Assembly: GCF_024746835.1 (NCBI RefSeq)
Contig: NZ_CP080531.1
Coordinates: 2,108,001-2,172,000 of the forward strand
DNA length: 64,000 bases
Reading direction: 5' to 3'
Source of the DNA: Mesorhizobium sp. AR02
GTDB lineage: Bacteria; Pseudomonadota; Alphaproteobacteria; Rhizobiales; Rhizobiaceae
The translations under genes were made by a program, and so were the position numbers. This document shows positions 31,645 to 41,263 of this stretch, piece by piece. Within the stretch, counting starts at the first letter, position 1. Each line of letters opens with the position of its first letter. Under the pieces are notes generated by a model. That model saw nothing but the letters and a program-made list of their open reading frames with translations, did not search any database and was not told where the DNA came from.

Positions 31645-32652
31645 ATGCAAACCTCCGGTGCGCACGGTATCGTCGCCTTTGTCTTGAGCATTCCGTCATT
31701 CCCAACCTCTGCGCGCTTGGGCGAGATGCTTCTGGTGTTGTTGAGCATGCTCTATTTCTTCCAGCAGGTGCTGAACGGACTGCATTCGGGCGCGCTCTAT
31801 GCGCTGCTCGCCTTCGGCTACGTGCTGACCAACGGCATCCTGCACCGCACCAACCTCGCCTATGGCGCGCTGTTCGCCTTCTGCGGCCAGGTGATGATCC
31901 TGGGCGTTGCCTTCGGCTACCAGGTGCTGTGGCTGACGCTGTTGGCGTCGGTGCTGTTCGGGGTCGTCACGGCATTCCTCTATGCCGCGCTGATCAGCCA
32001 TGTCCTGTCGCGCAGCGTCTTCGAACCGTTGGCCGACCGCACGCCCAATGCCATCGTGGTGACGACGCTCGGCATCCTGCTCATCCTGTCGGAATCAAGC
32101 CGCATCGCAGCCGATACGCATGATCTGTGGCTGCCGCCAATGCTTGCCCAGCCCATCGTCTTCGCCGAGGGCGCCGGCTTCAAGGCGACGCTGACACTGA
32201 TCCAGGTGCTCGATTGCGCGGTGGTGGTGGCGGCAGTCGCACTCGCCACCTGGGGGTTTGCCCGCTCCAATTTCGGCCGCTGCTGGCGTGCCGTCTCCGA
32301 CGACCCACGCGCCGCCGCCCTGTGCGGCGTCGATGTGCGCCGCGTGTTCCGGCACGCCGTGCTGCTCGGCGGCTTCTGCGCCGCGCTGGCCGGTGTCATG
32401 GCCAGCCTCTATTACGGCAATGTCAGCTTCGGTTCCGGCCTCGTCTACGGCCTGAAGATCCTGTTCGTGACGGCGGTCGGCGGCTATCTGTCGCCGTCAC
32501 GGGCGGCCCTTGGTGCCGCCGCCTTCGGCATGGCCGAATCACTGTGGGCCGGCTATTTCCCGCTCGAATGGCGCGATGCGTGGATGTACCTGTTCCTGGT
32601 GGCCATGCTCATCCTGATCGGCGCCGGCCGCGACACCAGCAAGGTCGTCTGA
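31645..32652 (+). CDS. LivH-type branched-chain amino acid ABC transporter permease, lone subunit
   Basis: A permease of up to 335 residues related to LivH. It shows FFQQVLNGLHSGALYALLAFGYVL at the start of the conserved region, the cytoplasmic loop WRAVSDDPRAAALCGVDVRRV and eight or so membrane helices ending near LFLVAMLILIGAG. The conserved part begins near residue 36, so the true start could be a later ATG (31726 or 31750); none has a clear ribosome site. No LivM, LivG, LivF or binding protein is nearby, so it must work with subunits encoded elsewhere, or have another role. Confidence 0.82.
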   Translation: MQTSGAHGIVAFVLSIPSFPTSARLGEMLLVLLSMLYFFQQVLNGLHSGALYALLAFGYVLTNGILHRTNLAYGALFAFCGQVMILGVAFGYQVLWLTLLASVLFGVVTAFLYAALISHVLSRSVFEPLADRTPNAIVVTTLGILLILSESSRIAADTHDLWLPPMLAQPIVFAEGAGFKATLTLIQVLDCAVVVAAVALATWGFARSNFGRCWRAVSDDPRAAALCGVDVRRVFRHAVLLGGFCAALAGVMASLYYGNVSFGSGLVYGLKILFVTAVGGYLSPSRAALGAAAFGMAESLWAGYFPLEWRDAWMYLFLVAMLILIGAGRDTSKVV

Positions 32653-32835
32653 ATCCCTCAGACTTTGGTTGCATGCCGCCGGGGCAGACCGCCATTGTCC
32701 GGCCCCGCCCTTCATCCGATACCGTTTTGCCGCTTCCGTCCGTGTTGACCCGTCCGGCCACGCGCGGCATACCGTTGGGCCACGCGGTGTGACGGCAGGG
32801 GGAGCCGGCACGCCTTCGGTACAAGGGAGGACTGC

Positions 32836-33420
32836 ATGGAAGGGCCGCTCGCTCTGTCGCGGAGCATCGACCGCCTCAACGAATTCATTGGCAAATCGGT
32901 ATCCTGGCTGATCCTGCTGGCGATCCTGGTGAGTGCCGGCAACGCCGTCATCCGCAAGATCTTCGACATTTCGTCGAATGCCTGGCTGGAGCTGCAATGG
33001 TACCTGTTCGGCGCCGCCTTCATGCTGGCCGCCGCCTACACGCTGAAGCAGAACGAGCACATCCGCATCGACATCGTCTACGGTATGTTTTCCCGCCGCG
33101 TGCAGCACTGGATCGATCTTCTCGGCCATCTCCTCTTCCTGATGCCGTTCGTGACGCTGATGGTCATTTATTTCGTTCCCTACGTGTCGCTGTCGTTCCG
33201 CAGCGGCGAGATGTCCAACAATTCCGGCGGGCTGATCATCTGGCCGGCCAAGGCCATCCTGCTGGTCGGTTTTTTCCTGCTCGCACTGCAAGGCATCTCC
33301 GAAATCATCAAGAAAATCGCCATCATGCGTGGCGACATGGACGACCCCAATCCGTTCATATCGGCACATGAGCAAGCCGAGCTCGAAGCCAAGGCACTGG
33401 CTGACGAGGTGCGCTCATGA
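32836..33420 (+). CDS. TRAP transporter small permease (DctQ type)
   Basis: A 194-residue membrane protein with four helices, the small subunit of a tripartite ATP-independent periplasmic transporter. It has the family pattern SVSWLILLAILVSAGNAVIR, WLELQWYLFGAAFMLAAAYTLKQNEHIRIDIVY and a last helix AILLVGFFLLALQGISEIIKK. An excellent GGGAGGA lies before the ATG. Its ATGA stop/start overlap with the large permease gene shows translational coupling. The solute-binding subunit is encoded 3 kb downstream on the other strand. Confidence 0.93.
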   Translation: MEGPLALSRSIDRLNEFIGKSVSWLILLAILVSAGNAVIRKIFDISSNAWLELQWYLFGAAFMLAAAYTLKQNEHIRIDIVYGMFSRRVQHWIDLLGHLLFLMPFVTLMVIYFVPYVSLSFRSGEMSNNSGGLIIWPAKAILLVGFFLLALQGISEIIKKIAIMRGDMDDPNPFISAHEQAELEAKALADEVRS

Positions 33421-35204
33421 TGGAGTTCATCGCTCAGAACATGGCGCCGATCATGTTCGCCTCGCTGATCATCTTCCTGCTGATCGGCTATCCCGTGGCC
33501 TTCTCGCTGGCCGCCAACGGCTTGATGTTCTTCTTCATCGGCGTGCTCCTCTCGCCCTATTCTGGTGGATCGATCAACCTCGCCTGGCCGCTTCTGCACG
33601 CACTGCCGGATAATTTCTACGGCAGCAGGGTGATGTCGAACGACACGCTGCTGGCCATTCCGTTCTTCACCTTCATGGGCATCGTGCTCGAACGATCCGG
33701 CATGGCCGAGGACCTGCTCGACACAATCGGCCAGCTGTTCGGGCCGATTCGCGGCGGCCTCGCCTACGCGGTGATCTTCGTCGGCGCGCTGCTGGCGGCG
33801 ACCACCGGCGTGGTGGCGGCATCCGTCATCGCCATGGGTCTGATCTCGCTGCCGATCATGTTGCGCTACGGCTACGACCGCCGGCTGGCTGCCGGTGTCA
33901 TCGCGGCATCCGGCACGCTCGCCCAGATCATCCCGCCATCGCTGGTGCTGATCGTGCTTGCCGACCAGCTCGGCCGCTCGGTCGGCGACATGTATGCCGG
34001 CGCGCTGATCCCGGGTCTGGTGCTGACCGGCCTCTACGCGCTCTACATCCTGATCATGTCGATCGTCCGGCCGAAATCGGTGCCGGCTCTGCCGCTCGAG
34101 GCCCGCACGCTCGGCCACGGCGTTCTGTCGCTGCTGGTGGCATTGCTGGTCACAGCAGCGGTTTCCTACGCGGCGTATCGCTATCTCGCGCCAGCCCATG
34201 GCGACAATGCCGACATTCTCGGCGCCACTGTCGGGGTGCTCTTCATCTACATCGTGGCGATTGCCGACAAACGCCTGAACTTCAACATGATGTCCAGGCT
34301 GGCGCAGCAGGTGGTCATCGTGCTGATCCCACCGCTGGCGCTGATCTTCCTGGTGCTGGGCACCATCTTCCTCGGCATCGCCACCCCGACCGAGGGCGGC
34401 GCCATGGGCTCCGTCGGCGCATTGATCATGGCGGCGGCAAAGGGTCGGCTGTCGCTGGACGTGATCAAGCAGGCATTGACCTCGACGACGCGGCTATCGT
34501 CCTTCGTGCTCTTCATCCTGATCGGGGCGCGGGTGTTCTCGCTCACCTTCTACGGCGTCAACGGCCACATCTGGGTCGAACACCTTTTGACCTCGCTGCC
34601 GGGGGGCGAAGTCGGTTTCCTGATCGGCGTCAACATCCTCGTCTTCTTCCTGGCTTTCTTCCTCGACTTTTTCGAGCTGGCCTTCATCATCGTGCCGCTG
34701 CTGGCGCCGGCAGCCGACAAGCTCGGCATCGACCTGATCTGGTTCGGCGTGCTGCTCGGCGTCAACATGCAGACCAGCTTCATGCACCCGCCCTTCGGCT
34801 TCGCGCTGTTTTACCTGCGCTCGGTCGCCGCGCGGGTGCCCTATCTCGACCGCCTTACCGGCAAGCAGATCGCTCCGGTGACGACCGGCCAGATCTATTG
34901 GGGCGCGGTGCCGTTCGTCTGCATCCAGGTGGTGATGATCGGACTGACCATTGCCTTCCCGCAAATGGTGATGCGCTACAAAGGGACGGCGGTCGATCCG
35001 GGCACGATCGACTACAAGGTGCCGGAAGTGCCCGGCCTGTCACCGCTCGGCGCCCCGCCGGCTGGTGGCACAGCTCCTGCCAATGGCGCACTGGCCGCAC
35101 CCGGCACACCAGACCTGTCGCAACCGCCGAGTTTCGGCGATGCGCCGCCGGCCAAGCCGGCGACACCGACGCCGGACCTTTCGCAGCCGCCGAGCTTCAA
35201 CTGA
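33417..35204 (+). CDS. TRAP transporter large permease (DctM type) with Pro-rich C-terminal tail
   Basis: A 595-residue channel subunit of the DctM family, in the longer subgroup often annotated with mannitol/chloroaromatic or 2-oxoacid TRAP systems. Motifs are IGYPVAFSLAANGLMFFFIG, TTGVVAASVIAMGLISLPIM, SGTLAQIIPPSLVLIVLADQ and ATPTEGGAMGSVGALI. A usual DctM is shorter; here there is a long inner insertion with extra helices and a C-terminal extension of about 55 residues rich in Pro and Ala with two copies of DLSQPPSF. The tail probably projects from the membrane. The start overlaps the small permease stop. Confidence 0.93.
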   Translation: MMEFIAQNMAPIMFASLIIFLLIGYPVAFSLAANGLMFFFIGVLLSPYSGGSINLAWPLLHALPDNFYGSRVMSNDTLLAIPFFTFMGIVLERSGMAEDLLDTIGQLFGPIRGGLAYAVIFVGALLAATTGVVAASVIAMGLISLPIMLRYGYDRRLAAGVIAASGTLAQIIPPSLVLIVLADQLGRSVGDMYAGALIPGLVLTGLYALYILIMSIVRPKSVPALPLEARTLGHGVLSLLVALLVTAAVSYAAYRYLAPAHGDNADILGATVGVLFIYIVAIADKRLNFNMMSRLAQQVVIVLIPPLALIFLVLGTIFLGIATPTEGGAMGSVGALIMAAAKGRLSLDVIKQALTSTTRLSSFVLFILIGARVFSLTFYGVNGHIWVEHLLTSLPGGEVGFLIGVNILVFFLAFFLDFFELAFIIVPLLAPAADKLGIDLIWFGVLLGVNMQTSFMHPPFGFALFYLRSVAARVPYLDRLTGKQIAPVTTGQIYWGAVPFVCIQVVMIGLTIAFPQMVMRYKGTAVDPGTIDYKVPEVPGLSPLGAPPAGGTAPANGALAAPGTPDLSQPPSFGDAPPAKPATPTPDLSQPPSFN

Positions 35205-35217
35205 TGGGGACAATGCC

Positions 35218-36246
35218 ATGAAAGCAGCGCGGCTGGAGGCGGTGGGCAGCATTGCGCTGCGCGAGGTCGGCAAACCTGTCCCCGGCCCGGACGAGCTTCT
35301 GGTGCGCATCGAAGCCTGCGGCGTCTGTGGCACCGACCGGCATCTTTTCCATGGCGAATTCCCCTGCAGGCCGCCGGTGACGCCCGGACATGAATTTTCG
35401 GGCATCATCGAGGCGGTCGGCAACGCCGTCTCCGGCTTTGCCGTCGGCGACCGCGTCACCGGCGATCCCAACATCGCCTGCGGGCGATGTCCGCATTGCC
35501 ATGCCGGCCGGGTCAATCTCTGCCGCAATCTCAATGCCATCGGCATCCACCGCGATGGCGGCTTTGCCGAGTATGTCGTTCTGCCGCAGAAACAGGCTTT
35601 CATCCTGCCCGCCGATCTGCCGCTGACGCATGGCGCATTCTGCGAGCCGCTCGGCTGCTGCCTGCATGGCGTCGACCTTGCCGAGATCAGGCCGGGCAGT
35701 TCGGTGATCGTGCTCGGCGGCGGCGTGATCGGCCTGCTCACCGTACAACTGGCGCGGCTGGCCGGTGCCACCACCATCATCCTGTCGACCAGGCAGGCTT
35801 CGCGGCGCGCCCTTGCGAAGGAGCTCGGCGCGACAATGACGGTAGATCCGACCGCCATCGATGTCATCGATGCCATTGCCGGACCGGCGGGGCTGATGCC
35901 GGGCGGCGCCGACGTGGTGTTCGAATGCGCCGGCGTGCGCGAGACCGTCGAGCAGTCGATGCGGCTGGCAAGGGCCGGCGGCACGGTCGTCATCGTCGGC
36001 GTGACGCCGCAAGGCATGAAGGCGGAATTCGAGCCCTTCGACCTGCTGTTTAGGGAATTGAAGGTGGTTGGCTCGTTCCTCAATCCCTACACGCATCGCC
36101 GCGCCGCCGAGCTTATCGCGTCGGGCGCGATCGAGATCGACCGGCTGATCTCCAGGCAGGTACCGCTCGAAGATGCGGCTGATGTGATCGCCAATCCGCC
36201 GGCGCCTGGCGAGGTCAAGGTGCTGGTGGTGCCAGGCCGGGCCTGA
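35218..36246 (+). CDS. Zinc-dependent alcohol/polyol dehydrogenase
   Basis: A 342-residue medium-chain dehydrogenase. The catalytic zinc site is ACGVCGTD with the GHEFSG motif; the structural zinc site has the four Cys of CGRCPHCHAGRVNLC; the NAD-binding motif is VLGGGVIGLL. It resembles sorbitol, threonine or arabitol dehydrogenases. It follows the TRAP permease genes by 13 bases, so it probably oxidises the transported compound or a product of it. The ATG at 35218 is chosen; an in-frame frame opening at 35065 overlaps the permease gene and is not conserved. Confidence 0.92.
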   Translation: MKAARLEAVGSIALREVGKPVPGPDELLVRIEACGVCGTDRHLFHGEFPCRPPVTPGHEFSGIIEAVGNAVSGFAVGDRVTGDPNIACGRCPHCHAGRVNLCRNLNAIGIHRDGGFAEYVVLPQKQAFILPADLPLTHGAFCEPLGCCLHGVDLAEIRPGSSVIVLGGGVIGLLTVQLARLAGATTIILSTRQASRRALAKELGATMTVDPTAIDVIDAIAGPAGLMPGGADVVFECAGVRETVEQSMRLARAGGTVVIVGVTPQGMKAEFEPFDLLFRELKVVGSFLNPYTHRRAAELIASGAIEIDRLISRQVPLEDAADVIANPPAPGEVKVLVVPGRA

Positions 36247-36292
36247 GCTCTACCCGGGCAGGCGATTCAGTTCGCTTCTCGTCCAGGCGTTG

Positions 36293-36464
36293 GCGCTGCC
36301 CCTCATCTGGCTGCCGCCATCTTCTCCCCGTGAACGGGGAGAAGGACGCTGTCATCGCTGCTTCGCCAATCGCCGGCGTTGCAGGAAGGAGGCCGGCGTA
36401 GCGGCCAGCTTCTTTCTCCCCGTTTACGGGGAGAAATGCCCGGCAGGGCAATGAGGGGCGGCGC
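36293..36464. repeat. RIME-like palindromic intergenic element, copy 1
   Basis: A 172-base element bounded by GCGCTGCCCCTCAT and ATGAGGGGCGGCGC, near-perfect inverted ends. Inside are hairpins such as CTTCTCCCCGT-GA-ACGGGGAGAAG and a second TTTCTCCCCGT/ACGGGGAGAAA. The same structure occurs at 55318-55498. This resembles rhizobial RIME-type (intergenic mosaic) repeats. It lies between convergent genes. Confidence 0.8.
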
Positions 36465-36493
36465 AGACATCAACAATTGATCATCGCCGCCTG

Positions 36494-36531
36494 ACAAAAA
36501 GACCCCCGAGGCAAACACCCTCAGGGGTCTT
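36494..36531 (-). terminator. Rho-independent terminator of the TRAP binding-protein gene
   Basis: A 13-bp stem with one mismatch (AAGACCCCcGAGG pairing with CCTCaGGGGTCTT on the plus strand) and a 7-base loop. Read on the minus strand it ends in a TTTTT run, about 25 bases after the stop of the binding-protein gene. Confidence 0.82.
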
Positions 36532-36553
36532 GAACAATCGCTGTCGAAGCGAT

Positions 36554-37753
<1,200 letters not shown>

Positions 37754-37908
37754 CTAGTCCAGCACGGCGGCCGGATTTGGTAACCAAGCCATGCGACCCT
37801 GCAACTATAGTCTAACGGGGGATTTCGTGGCCCATGCGACACGTTGAAACTTGGCATGGAAAAATGCCTAGGGATCGCCTATTTTGAAGGCAGGACATCC
37901 CTTGCCAG

Positions 37909-38700
37909 ATGGAAAACAGACCCAAAATGCATCAGCCGCTCGTCGCCATATCGACCGACGTCCGTCAGTTCGACAACTACACCTGGCATGCCGCCCCACA
38001 GCAATATCTGGAAGCAGCGATCACCGGTGCGGGCGTGTTCCCGCTGCTGGTGCCATCGTTCGGCGACAGGCTCGACTTCGACGAACTTTTGTCTTCTGTC
38101 GACGGTGTCATGGTCACCGGGTCGAAATCCAACGTGCACCCCTCGCTCTACGGCGGCGATGCCAGCGAAGCCAACGGTCCCTACGACCCGGCGCGTGACG
38201 CCACCACGCTGCCGCTGATCCGCCGGGCGATCGAGCGCGGCGTGCCGCTGCTCGCCATTTGCCGCGGTATCCAGGAGCTGAACGTCGCACTCGGCGGCAC
38301 GCTGGGCACCGAGATCCAGGAGCGCGAGGGTTCGCTCGACCACCGCGCGCCGGTGAGCGACAAACAGGACGAGCGCTTCGCCATCCACCAGACCATTTCG
38401 ATCAAACCAGGCAGCTGCCTGGCCGGCGTGTTCGGTGCCGGCGACATCAAGGTCAATTCGCTGCATCGCCAGGCGATCGACCGGCTGGGGTCGAAGCTCG
38501 AGATCGAGGCAGTCGCCACTGACGGCACGGTCGAAGCGGTTTCGGTCAAGGGCGCTCGCGCCTTCGCCGTCGGCGTCCAGTGGCATCCGGAGTACTGGGT
38601 CAACTCGGACAGCAACTCGGCTAAGATTTTCCGCGCCTTCGGCGATGCCGTGCGCCTACATGCGGCGGCAAAGGCTGGCTCGCGGGCTGCCGCGGAATAA
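37909..38700 (+). CDS. Class I glutamine amidotransferase-like hydrolase (gamma-glutamyl-GABA hydrolase type)
   Basis: A 263-residue enzyme like PuuD/PuuE-pathway gamma-glutamyl-gamma-aminobutyrate hydrolase. The nucleophile is the Cys in LLAICRGIQELNVALGG; the catalytic HxE occurs in GVQWHPEYWVNSDSN, and the N-terminal VMVTGSKSNVHPSLYGG is typical. It would split gamma-glutamylated amines. The ATG at 37909 or the nearby one at 37927 (MHQPLVAIST) could be used; the longer is listed. A related glutamine-synthetase-like ligase is encoded at 51 kb, a possible partner. Confidence 0.9.
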   Translation: MENRPKMHQPLVAISTDVRQFDNYTWHAAPQQYLEAAITGAGVFPLLVPSFGDRLDFDELLSSVDGVMVTGSKSNVHPSLYGGDASEANGPYDPARDATTLPLIRRAIERGVPLLAICRGIQELNVALGGTLGTEIQEREGSLDHRAPVSDKQDERFAIHQTISIKPGSCLAGVFGAGDIKVNSLHRQAIDRLGSKLEIEAVATDGTVEAVSVKGARAFAVGVQWHPEYWVNSDSNSAKIFRAFGDAVRLHAAAKAGSRAAAE

Positions 38701-39102
38701 TCAGTCGTCAGTCTTCCGGTCGCCCGCCAGCGAAAGCAAGGGCGTGGCCGGAGCGTAGGATTCGTAACCGTCGCCATCAGCCACGGCGAAGGTGACGATC
38801 GGATCGATGCCGTTGGCGCTGAAGGCGACCGTGCCGTCATTCTGTTCGTGCCAAAACTTTGCCCGTTCTATGCCGGGCAGCAGACGGCGGCATGCCGGGG
38901 CAACAGTAAGCAGGGACAAGCCATCCGAAATTTCGGCCCCGCGGCTCACCGCGCAGGCCGCCTCATCGCCATTGGCGACCAGCCTGTAGGTGTTGGACGC
39001 AGTGGCCTCGTCGGCGACGCTTTCCCCATTGCCGTCATGAAACAGTTGAACGCCGCCAAACAGGGCGGCGGCTGCGATCAATGCGGAAAGCGTTTTCATC
39101 AT
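38701..39102 (-). CDS. Secreted AprI/Inh-like metalloprotease inhibitor domain protein
   Basis: A 133-residue protein with a signal peptide (MMKTLSALIAAAALFGGVQ) and a domain resembling the Inh/Omp19 inhibitor family: two Cys (AACAVSRG and VAPACRRLLPG) that likely form a disulfide, then AKFWHEQNDGTVAFSANGIDPIVTFAVADGDGYES. Such proteins sit in the periplasm and block serralysin-type zinc proteases, but no protease gene is in the window. The start is an ATG pair after GATGAAGA. It is convergent with the glutamine-amidotransferase-like gene, touching end to end. Confidence 0.7.
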   Translation of the reverse strand: MMKTLSALIAAAALFGGVQLFHDGNGESVADEATASNTYRLVANGDEAACAVSRGAEISDGLSLLTVAPACRRLLPGIERAKFWHEQNDGTVAFSANGIDPIVTFAVADGDGYESYAPATPLLSLAGDRKTDD

Positions 39103-39182
39103 TCTTCATCCATGCACGCGGACAGGATGAAGAATGATTTCAAAGGGTTAAGCTGACGTTAATAAATGTGGCAAGCCTGCTA

Positions 39183-40166
39183 TCAGCCGCGAGCCCTCAC
39201 ATGCGCCGTCTCTGGCACCGGTGTCAGCGGCCGGCGGTCTGTGAACCATGACACCAGATTGTCGACGCACAGATCGGCCATGGCGCGGCGTGTGTGCTCC
39301 GATGCCGAGCCAACATGCGGCAACAGCGACGTGTTGGGCGCATCGAGCAGCGCCTTGGGCACGTTCGGTTCGTCGGCGAAGACATCGAGCCCGGCGGCGG
39401 CGATAGTGCCGTCGGCAAGCGCTGCCGCAAGTGCTGCCTCGTCGACCGTGCTGCCGCGGCCGATATTGACGAAGACGCCGTTGGCGCCGAGCGCCGACAG
39501 GATCTCGGCATTGACCGCCTTCTGCGTCGAAGCGCCGCCAGGCGCCACCGAAATCAACGTATCGACCGCTTCGGCAAGGCCCTTCAGCGTCGAGTGATAC
39601 TGGTAGGAAAGGCCTTCGACACGGCGCCGGTTGTGATAGGCGACCGGCAGGCCGAACGCCTCAAGCCGGCGGGCAATGGCTTGCCCGATGCGGCCCATGC
39701 CGAAAATTCCGACGCGGCGGGCGCGCAAGGTCAGCCGGCTCAGCGGATAATTGCCGTTGCGCACCCAGCTGCCGTCGCGCAGCCAGTTTTCCGCGCGCGG
39801 CAGGTCACGGATCGTGTTGATCAGCAGCCCGATCGCGGTGTCGGCGACCTCCTCGGTCAGCACGTCGGGCGTGTTGGTGACCATGATGTTTTTCGCCGCC
39901 GCATGGCCGACATCGACCGAGTCATAGCCGACGCCGAAGGAGGCGATGAGTTCGAGATTGGGCAAGGCATCCATCAGCGCGGCGCTGATGCCGGCAAAGG
40001 AGGCAATGCCGCGCACGCTGCGGCGCATCTCGTCGGTGACCAGCACCGGATCGGCGCGTTCGATCCTGACCTGGTTGAAGGTACGGTCGATACGCCTGAC
40101 GGCATGGTCGCTGAAGTCCGCAGGCACCAGAATGGCGACGGCTTGCAGCTGTTCGGCCTTGGTCAT
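39183..40166 (-). CDS. D-2-hydroxyacid dehydrogenase (hydroxypyruvate/glyoxylate reductase type)
   Basis: A 327-residue NAD(P)-dependent dehydrogenase. It has the Rossmann motif VGIFGMGRIGQAIARRLEAFG, the catalytic Arg in LISVAPGGASTQ-type context, and the His in LLPHVGSASEHTRRAM. It reduces 2-oxoacids such as glyoxylate or hydroxypyruvate, or works in reverse. The ATG overlaps the LacI gene stop by 4 bases (ATGA), so it is translated from the same message as the regulator, which probably controls it. Confidence 0.91.
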   Translation of the reverse strand: MTKAEQLQAVAILVPADFSDHAVRRIDRTFNQVRIERADPVLVTDEMRRSVRGIASFAGISAALMDALPNLELIASFGVGYDSVDVGHAAAKNIMVTNTPDVLTEEVADTAIGLLINTIRDLPRAENWLRDGSWVRNGNYPLSRLTLRARRVGIFGMGRIGQAIARRLEAFGLPVAYHNRRRVEGLSYQYHSTLKGLAEAVDTLISVAPGGASTQKAVNAEILSALGANGVFVNIGRGSTVDEAALAAALADGTIAAAGLDVFADEPNVPKALLDAPNTSLLPHVGSASEHTRRAMADLCVDNLVSWFTDRRPLTPVPETAHVRARG

Positions 40167-41185
40167 GCCCGCTCCACCGGCTTGCCGGTCGACTGGCGCA
40201 CATGCAGTTCCGGCTTGATCAATTCCTGCGAGGGCCGCACCGTCTGGCCGTTGAGCTTGTCGAGCAGCGCGCTGGCGGCGCGGCGGCCGACCTCGCGCTG
40301 ACCGTTCCAGACGGTGGTCAGCGCCGGCGTGGCGATCGCCGCCTCCTCGAGATCGTCATAGCCGGTGACGGAGATGTCGATGCCGGGCACCAGGCCGGCA
40401 CGGGCAATGCCGTTCATCAGGCCGATGGCGACGAGGTCGTTCCAGCAGCAGGCGGCGGTCGGCCTGTCCTTCAGCGCCAGGAATTGCCCGGCCGCCTCGA
40501 AGCCGGCCTGCTTGGTGCGCGGGCCGGCGATGCGCCAGGAGGGCCTGACTTCCAGCCCGGCAGCTTCCATGGCGTTGACATAGCCCTGGTAGCGGTCGCG
40601 GCCGGTCGAGGTCTGGTCGGTGCCGCCGATCATGGCGATGCGCTTGTGGCCGAGCGAGATCAGATGGTTGGTGGCGAGGCCTGTTCCGTAGGAGTCGTCG
40701 CCGCGAAACACCGGCACGTCGGCGCCCTCGACGGTGCGGGCGATCAGCACCGCCGGCAGGCCGTTCTCTTCGGCCATCAGGATGTCGGAAGCCGGGGTGC
40801 CGATGGCCGGCGACATGATGACGCCGTCGGCACCGAGCTGCAGCAGCGTATCGATGAAGGTGCGCTGCTTTTCGAGCTGGTCGTAGTGGTTGGACAGGAT
40901 GAAGGTCTGCCGGCTGCGGTCGAGCTCGCTCTCGATCGAACGCAGGATCTCGGCGAAGAACGGGTTCATGATGTCGTGCACGACGACGCCGACAATGCCC
41001 GAACGCGAAGTGCGCAGGCTGGCGGCGCGGCGATTGTAGATATAGCCGATGGCGCGCGCATGCTCCTTGATGCGGTCGCGCGTCGAGCCCGCAACCAGCG
41101 GGCTGTCGCGCAGCGCCAGCGACACGGTGGCCGTGGACACGCCGAGTGCATCGGCGATCGTCGAAAGCTTGATTTTTTGTGCCAG
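40163..41185 (-). CDS. LacI family transcriptional regulator, probable CTG start
   Basis: A repressor of about 340 residues. The helix-turn-helix is STIADALGVSTATVSLALRDSPLVA; the rest is a ribose-binding-type sensor domain with VGVVVHDIMNPFFAEILRSIE, DGVIMSPAIG and SVTGYDDLEEAAIATPALTTV. The first GTG in frame (41140) falls inside the helix-turn-helix and would destroy it. The frame stays open upstream to a CTG at 41185, preceded by GGGGAG 9 bases before, giving MAQKIKLSTIA, the expected N-terminus. A palindrome of the LacI type lies just upstream. The next gene, a hydroxyacid dehydrogenase, overlaps it. Confidence 0.87.
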   Translation of the reverse strand: MAQKIKLSTIADALGVSTATVSLALRDSPLVAGSTRDRIKEHARAIGYIYNRRAASLRTSRSGIVGVVVHDIMNPFFAEILRSIESELDRSRQTFILSNHYDQLEKQRTFIDTLLQLGADGVIMSPAIGTPASDILMAEENGLPAVLIARTVEGADVPVFRGDDSYGTGLATNHLISLGHKRIAMIGGTDQTSTGRDRYQGYVNAMEAAGLEVRPSWRIAGPRTKQAGFEAAGQFLALKDRPTAACCWNDLVAIGLMNGIARAGLVPGIDISVTGYDDLEEAAIATPALTTVWNGQREVGRRAASALLDKLNGQTVRPSQELIKPELHVRQSTGKPVERA

Positions 41186-41220
41186 CGCTTTGCGCTCCCC
41201 GAACGACCTGAATTCAGACC

Positions 41221-41231
41221 TAAACTGTTTA
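41221..41231. promoter_or_regulatory. Candidate LacI-type operator TAAACTGTTTA
   Basis: An 11-base palindrome (TAAAC-T-GTTTA) 36 bases before the proposed start of the LacI gene. An EcoRI-like palindrome CTGAATTCAG lies at 41208-41217 beside it. The half-site TAAAC/GTTTA fits sites bound by GalR/LacI-family repressors, suggesting autoregulation. Confidence 0.5.
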
Positions 41232-41263
41232 AAGGCGGCGTTATGCCACCGATCGGGGGCAAA

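Noticed and set aside
36293..36464. CRISPR-like array
   Set aside because: The repeats are inverted, not direct with regular spacers; the element matches the RIME-like copy at 55318.
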